Positions 43,242 through 45,334 of a DNA stretch of 45,334 nucleotides are shown piece after piece. The notes beneath the pieces are model-generated. The model ran no database searches, had not been told where the DNA came from, and saw only the letters and a program-made list of their open reading frames with translations. This DNA comes from Gemmatimonadota bacterium (lineage in GTDB: Bacteria; Gemmatimonadota; Gemmatimonadetes; Gemmatimonadales; Gemmatimonadaceae): contig JAJTFH010000006.1 in the NCBI GenBank assembly GCA_021298395.1, positions 1 through 45,334 of the forward strand. Reading direction: 5' to 3'. A program made the position numbers and the translations under genes. Position 1 is the first letter of the stretch. Each line of letters begins with the position of its first letter.

Positions 43242-44107
43242 TCCGTCCACGCATGCTTCGTTCACTCCTCGCGCTCCTCCTCGGCGCGACGACCGGCTGC
43301 ACCACCATCCAACTCGGTGCCGCGAACCTCATCGAGACCGCCGAGGTCCCGCGCACCGAGGTCGCGTATGGCGAGGGACCGCGGCAGCGCTACGATGTGT
43401 ACCGTGCCCTGGATTCCATCGGGCGTCCGCTGACCACGCCGGCGCCGGTCGTGATCTTCGTGCATGGCGGGAGCTGGGAGAGTGGGGACAAGCGGGGCTA
43501 CGCCTGGGTGGGGGAGGCGCTCGCGCAGTTGGGGTTCGTCGCGGTCCTCCCGAACTACGGCCTGATGCCGAGCACGCGCTTCCCCGAGTTCGTGGATGAC
43601 GTCGCGCGCGCGGTGGCACATGCGCGGGCGCGGGTGACCGAGTGGGGCGGGGATACCTCGCGCGTCGTGCTCATGGGGCATAGCGCGGGGGCGCATATCG
43701 CCGCCCTCGTCGCCTACGATGCACGCTATCTCGCGACGCAGGGCACGACCCCAGCGATCCTCAGCGGGTTCGTGGGTCTCTCGGGGGCCTATGATTTCCT
43801 CTTTGACACGAAGCTGCTTCGGCGGACCTTCGCTGGCCCACCGGAGCGCGAGCACGATGCCCTCCCCGTGCACTTTGTCACCCCGCGGTCGCTCCGCACC
43901 CTCCTCGTGATGGGGGAGGATGACCGGACGGTGAATCCGCGCAACACGCGCTCCCTCGCCGCGGCACTCCGGAAGGCCCAGGTCCCGGTCGAGGAGATCT
44001 GGGTGTCGGGGACCCACGGGGTGAGCGTCGGCGCCTTCGCGCGGATCAATCGCGGTGAAAGTGAGATCGTGCGACGGATCGCCGCGTTCGTACGCGCCAC
44101 ACCGTAA
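43238..44107 (+). CDS. alpha/beta-hydrolase (esterase-like) lipoprotein
   Basis: This 289-residue protein starts with a lipoprotein signal (hydrophobic 10-19, Cys21 in TTGCTT). It has the hormone-sensitive-lipase/kynurenine-formamidase-like pattern: oxyanion loop HGGSWESGDKRG, nucleophile elbow GHSAGAH, catalytic Asp in GEDDRTV and catalytic His in GTHGVSVG. It should hydrolyse an ester or amide at the cell envelope; the substrate is unknown. ATG 43238 overlaps the DUF808 stop; ATG 43253 is an alternative that would still keep the lipobox. The TspO-like gene follows after 18 bases. Confidence 0.9.
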   Translation: MIRPRMLRSLLALLLGATTGCTTIQLGAANLIETAEVPRTEVAYGEGPRQRYDVYRALDSIGRPLTTPAPVVIFVHGGSWESGDKRGYAWVGEALAQLGFVAVLPNYGLMPSTRFPEFVDDVARAVAHARARVTEWGGDTSRVVLMGHSAGAHIAALVAYDARYLATQGTTPAILSGFVGLSGAYDFLFDTKLLRRTFAGPPEREHDALPVHFVTPRSLRTLLVMGEDDRTVNPRNTRSLAAALRKAQVPVEEIWVSGTHGVSVGAFARINRGESEIVRRIAAFVRATP

Positions 44108-44125
44108 CCTCCAGCCGACGCCACG

Positions 44126-44893
44126 ATGCCCCGACCGCTCCTCATGCAGGCGATCAACACCCTCACCCTCCTCGGGGTGATCGCGCTCAACGGCCTCGCC
44201 GCGACCGGCGTGATGAGCGGCGACTCGATCGGGGTGATCGCGAATCGCTACCGATCGCTCTTCCTCCCCGCCAACTGGGTCTTCGGGATCTGGAGCCTCA
44301 TCTACGCGGGGCTCATCGCTGGCGCGGTCTACCAATGGCTCCCGATCGAGGGATCGCGCCGGGCGGTGGAGCGGCTGGGCTGGTGGTGGGTGGTAGCCGG
44401 CGTGCTCAACGTCGCCTGGATCACCCTCTTCAGCTTCGGGCAGTACGCGCTCGCCCTCGTGGTGATGCTCGTCTTCTTGGTCTCCCTCATCGCGACGGCC
44501 GAACGCCTCCGCGCGACGCCCTATGCACCGGCCTGGCATGAGCGCCTCGCGGTGATCTGGCCCTTCGATCTCTATCTCGCCTGGATCAGCGTCGCGGTGA
44601 TCTCCAACACCTTTCAGTTCGCGCACGTGGTCGGCTTCGGCGGCTTCGGGCTGAGTGAGACGGTGTGGAGCATCATGATGATGACCATCGCCACCGCGCT
44701 CGGTGCCTGGATGGCGTGGGGGCGCGGGATGTGGGTCTTCCCCTTGGTCGTCGCCTGGGCGGTCTACGGGATCGGGGCACGGTACGCCGACCTCCCCGCG
44801 ATGGCGGGGGCGACGCGTATCCTGCTGTACGGTGGCATCACCCTCGGCGCGATCAGCTGGCTGCTCGGGCTGCGGCGCCAACGCGCGGCCTGA
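44126..44893 (+). CDS. TspO/MBR-like integral membrane protein
   Basis: This 255-residue protein has about seven hydrophobic helices (near 10-28, 50-70, 86-106, 108-126, 145-165, 176-200 and 205-245). The segment PANWVFGIWSLIYAGL (about 50-65) resembles the tryptophan-rich P-x-W-F-G-x-W motif of TspO sensory proteins, but the protein is longer than the usual 150-160 residues, as in the extended relatives of actinobacteria and eukaryote-like members. TspO binds porphyrins and other hydrophobic ligands; a role here is not clear. There is no signal peptide. A possible promoter for the following methyltransferase gene lies 24 bases after its stop. Confidence 0.8.
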   Translation: MPRPLLMQAINTLTLLGVIALNGLAATGVMSGDSIGVIANRYRSLFLPANWVFGIWSLIYAGLIAGAVYQWLPIEGSRRAVERLGWWWVVAGVLNVAWITLFSFGQYALALVVMLVFLVSLIATAERLRATPYAPAWHERLAVIWPFDLYLAWISVAVISNTFQFAHVVGFGGFGLSETVWSIMMMTIATALGAWMAWGRGMWVFPLVVAWAVYGIGARYADLPAMAGATRILLYGGITLGAISWLLGLRRQRAA

Positions 44894-44916
44894 GCACCGG
44901 ATCAGCGAGCGCGGGG

Positions 44917-44922
44917 TATCTT
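44917..44922 (+). promoter_or_regulatory. TATCTT -10-like box and GGAGGA site before arsM
   Basis: TATCTT lies 22 bases before ATG 44945, and GGAGGA (44935-44940) is a clear Shine-Dalgarno sequence 4 bases before that ATG. So this gene, unlike several others here, would use a short normal leader. Confidence 0.4.
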
Positions 44923-44944
44923 ACGGATACTCCTGGAGGATGTC

Positions 44945-45334
44945 ATGGCCTCGCTGAAACGTCGCGACCCGACCACCGAACCCGTCGAGTGGGTGCTGCG
45001 GTAGCTCGACCACCTCGTGGGACCCGATCACCGTGAACCTCTACGACGAGGGGCAGGCCGCCGGGATCCCCGCCGAGGCCCTCCTCGCCTCCCTCGGCTG
45101 CGGCAACCCCACGGCGCTCGCCGATCTACATGCGGGGGAGACGGTCCTCGACCTCGGCTCCGGTGGAGGGATCGATGTCCTCCTCTCCGCCAAGCGCGTG
45201 GGGCCGACGGGGAAGGCGTACGGGCTCGACATGACCGACGAGATGCTCGCGCTGGCCAACGCGAACCAGGCGAAGGCGGGGGCGACGAACGTCGAATTCC
45301 TCAAAGGACATATCGAGGCGATCCCGCTCCCCGA
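44945..45334 (+). CDS. arsM: arsenite methyltransferase, 3' part outside window, N-terminal frame broken
   Basis: From about 44985 the frame of the downstream region encodes an ArsM: SSGCCGSS with the arsenic-binding Cys pair, [24 protein letters not shown], the SAM-binding [26 protein letters not shown] and [12 protein letters not shown], then the window ends. ArsM moves methyl groups from SAM to As(III). The ATG with a good ribosome site (44945) is in a different frame and reaches TAG at 45001 after 19 codons; in the ArsM frame a TGA at 44955 blocks any upstream start, and the first in-frame start is GTG 45033, after the Cys pair. A single indel between 44957 and 44990 would fix it, though the usual N-terminal VREKY-type helix would still look short. 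Confidence 0.8.

Overview
The window is a dense, G+C-rich (by eye about two thirds) stretch of bacterial chromosome. Almost every base is coding, many start codons overlap the previous stop, and the cell type is Gram-negative: TonB receptor, SurA-type chaperones, lipoproteins and a FtsEX-EnvC cassette. The protein style (carboxypeptidase-regulatory domain on the TonB receptor, tandem secreted amidohydrolases, malic enzyme fused to a phosphotransacetylase domain, extended SurA/PpiC pair) fits Gemmatimonadota best. That assignment is an inference from protein character, not from a marker-gene search. I see no prophage, insertion sequence or CRISPR array.

Layout. 1-2003 (+): end of an ABC exporter, then an FHA-like membrane protein, a PP2C phosphatase and a 63-residue protein. 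2007-7173 (-): malic enzyme/PTA fusion, ATP-dependent PEP carboxykinase and an HD phosphohydrolase, a C4/C3 carbon node. 7263-10501 (+): His-rich small protein, ZnuD-like TonB receptor and His-containing lipoprotein, probably a metal-uptake cassette. 10505-19136 (-): ten tightly coupled genes: ROK kinase, PfkB kinase, STAS-ATPase fusion, STAS-winged-helix protein, a 104-residue unknown, a Cys/Met PLP enzyme, FtsE, FtsX, a catalytically degenerate EnvC-like protein and endonuclease IV. 19232-21189 (+): GT2 and GT4 glycosyltransferases. 21220-23019 (-): LepA. 23143-32994 (+): DUF58, BatA-like, Mfd, two parvulin-type foldases and PdxA. 32963-34258 (-): CorC/HlyC-type CBS protein. 34348-37509 (+): TypA, a very acidic small protein and a leishmanolysin-like lipoprotein. 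37570-37643: tRNA-Ile(GAU) with a strong hairpin behind it. 37739-42126 (-): two secreted amidohydrolase-like proteins. 42332-45334 (+): a frameshifted DUF808 gene, an alpha/beta hydrolase lipoprotein, a TspO-like membrane protein and an interrupted arsenite methyltransferase running off the end.

Three things deserve most attention. (1) A STAS/GHKL-ATPase protein and a separate STAS/winged-helix protein carrying a candidate phospho-serine look like an uncharacterised partner-switch, encoded between two sugar kinases and the FtsEX-EnvC division genes. (2) Several operons start with ATG 6-11 nt after a TANNTT box, the distance at which the start codon would be the transcription start: a leaderless-mRNA signature, twice with a tiny upstream ORF. 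(3) Two genes near the right end carry what look like same-direction frame changes, which are either assembly errors or real lesions.

No intergenic stretch exceeds 300 bases; the longest, 42127-42331, is described as a feature.
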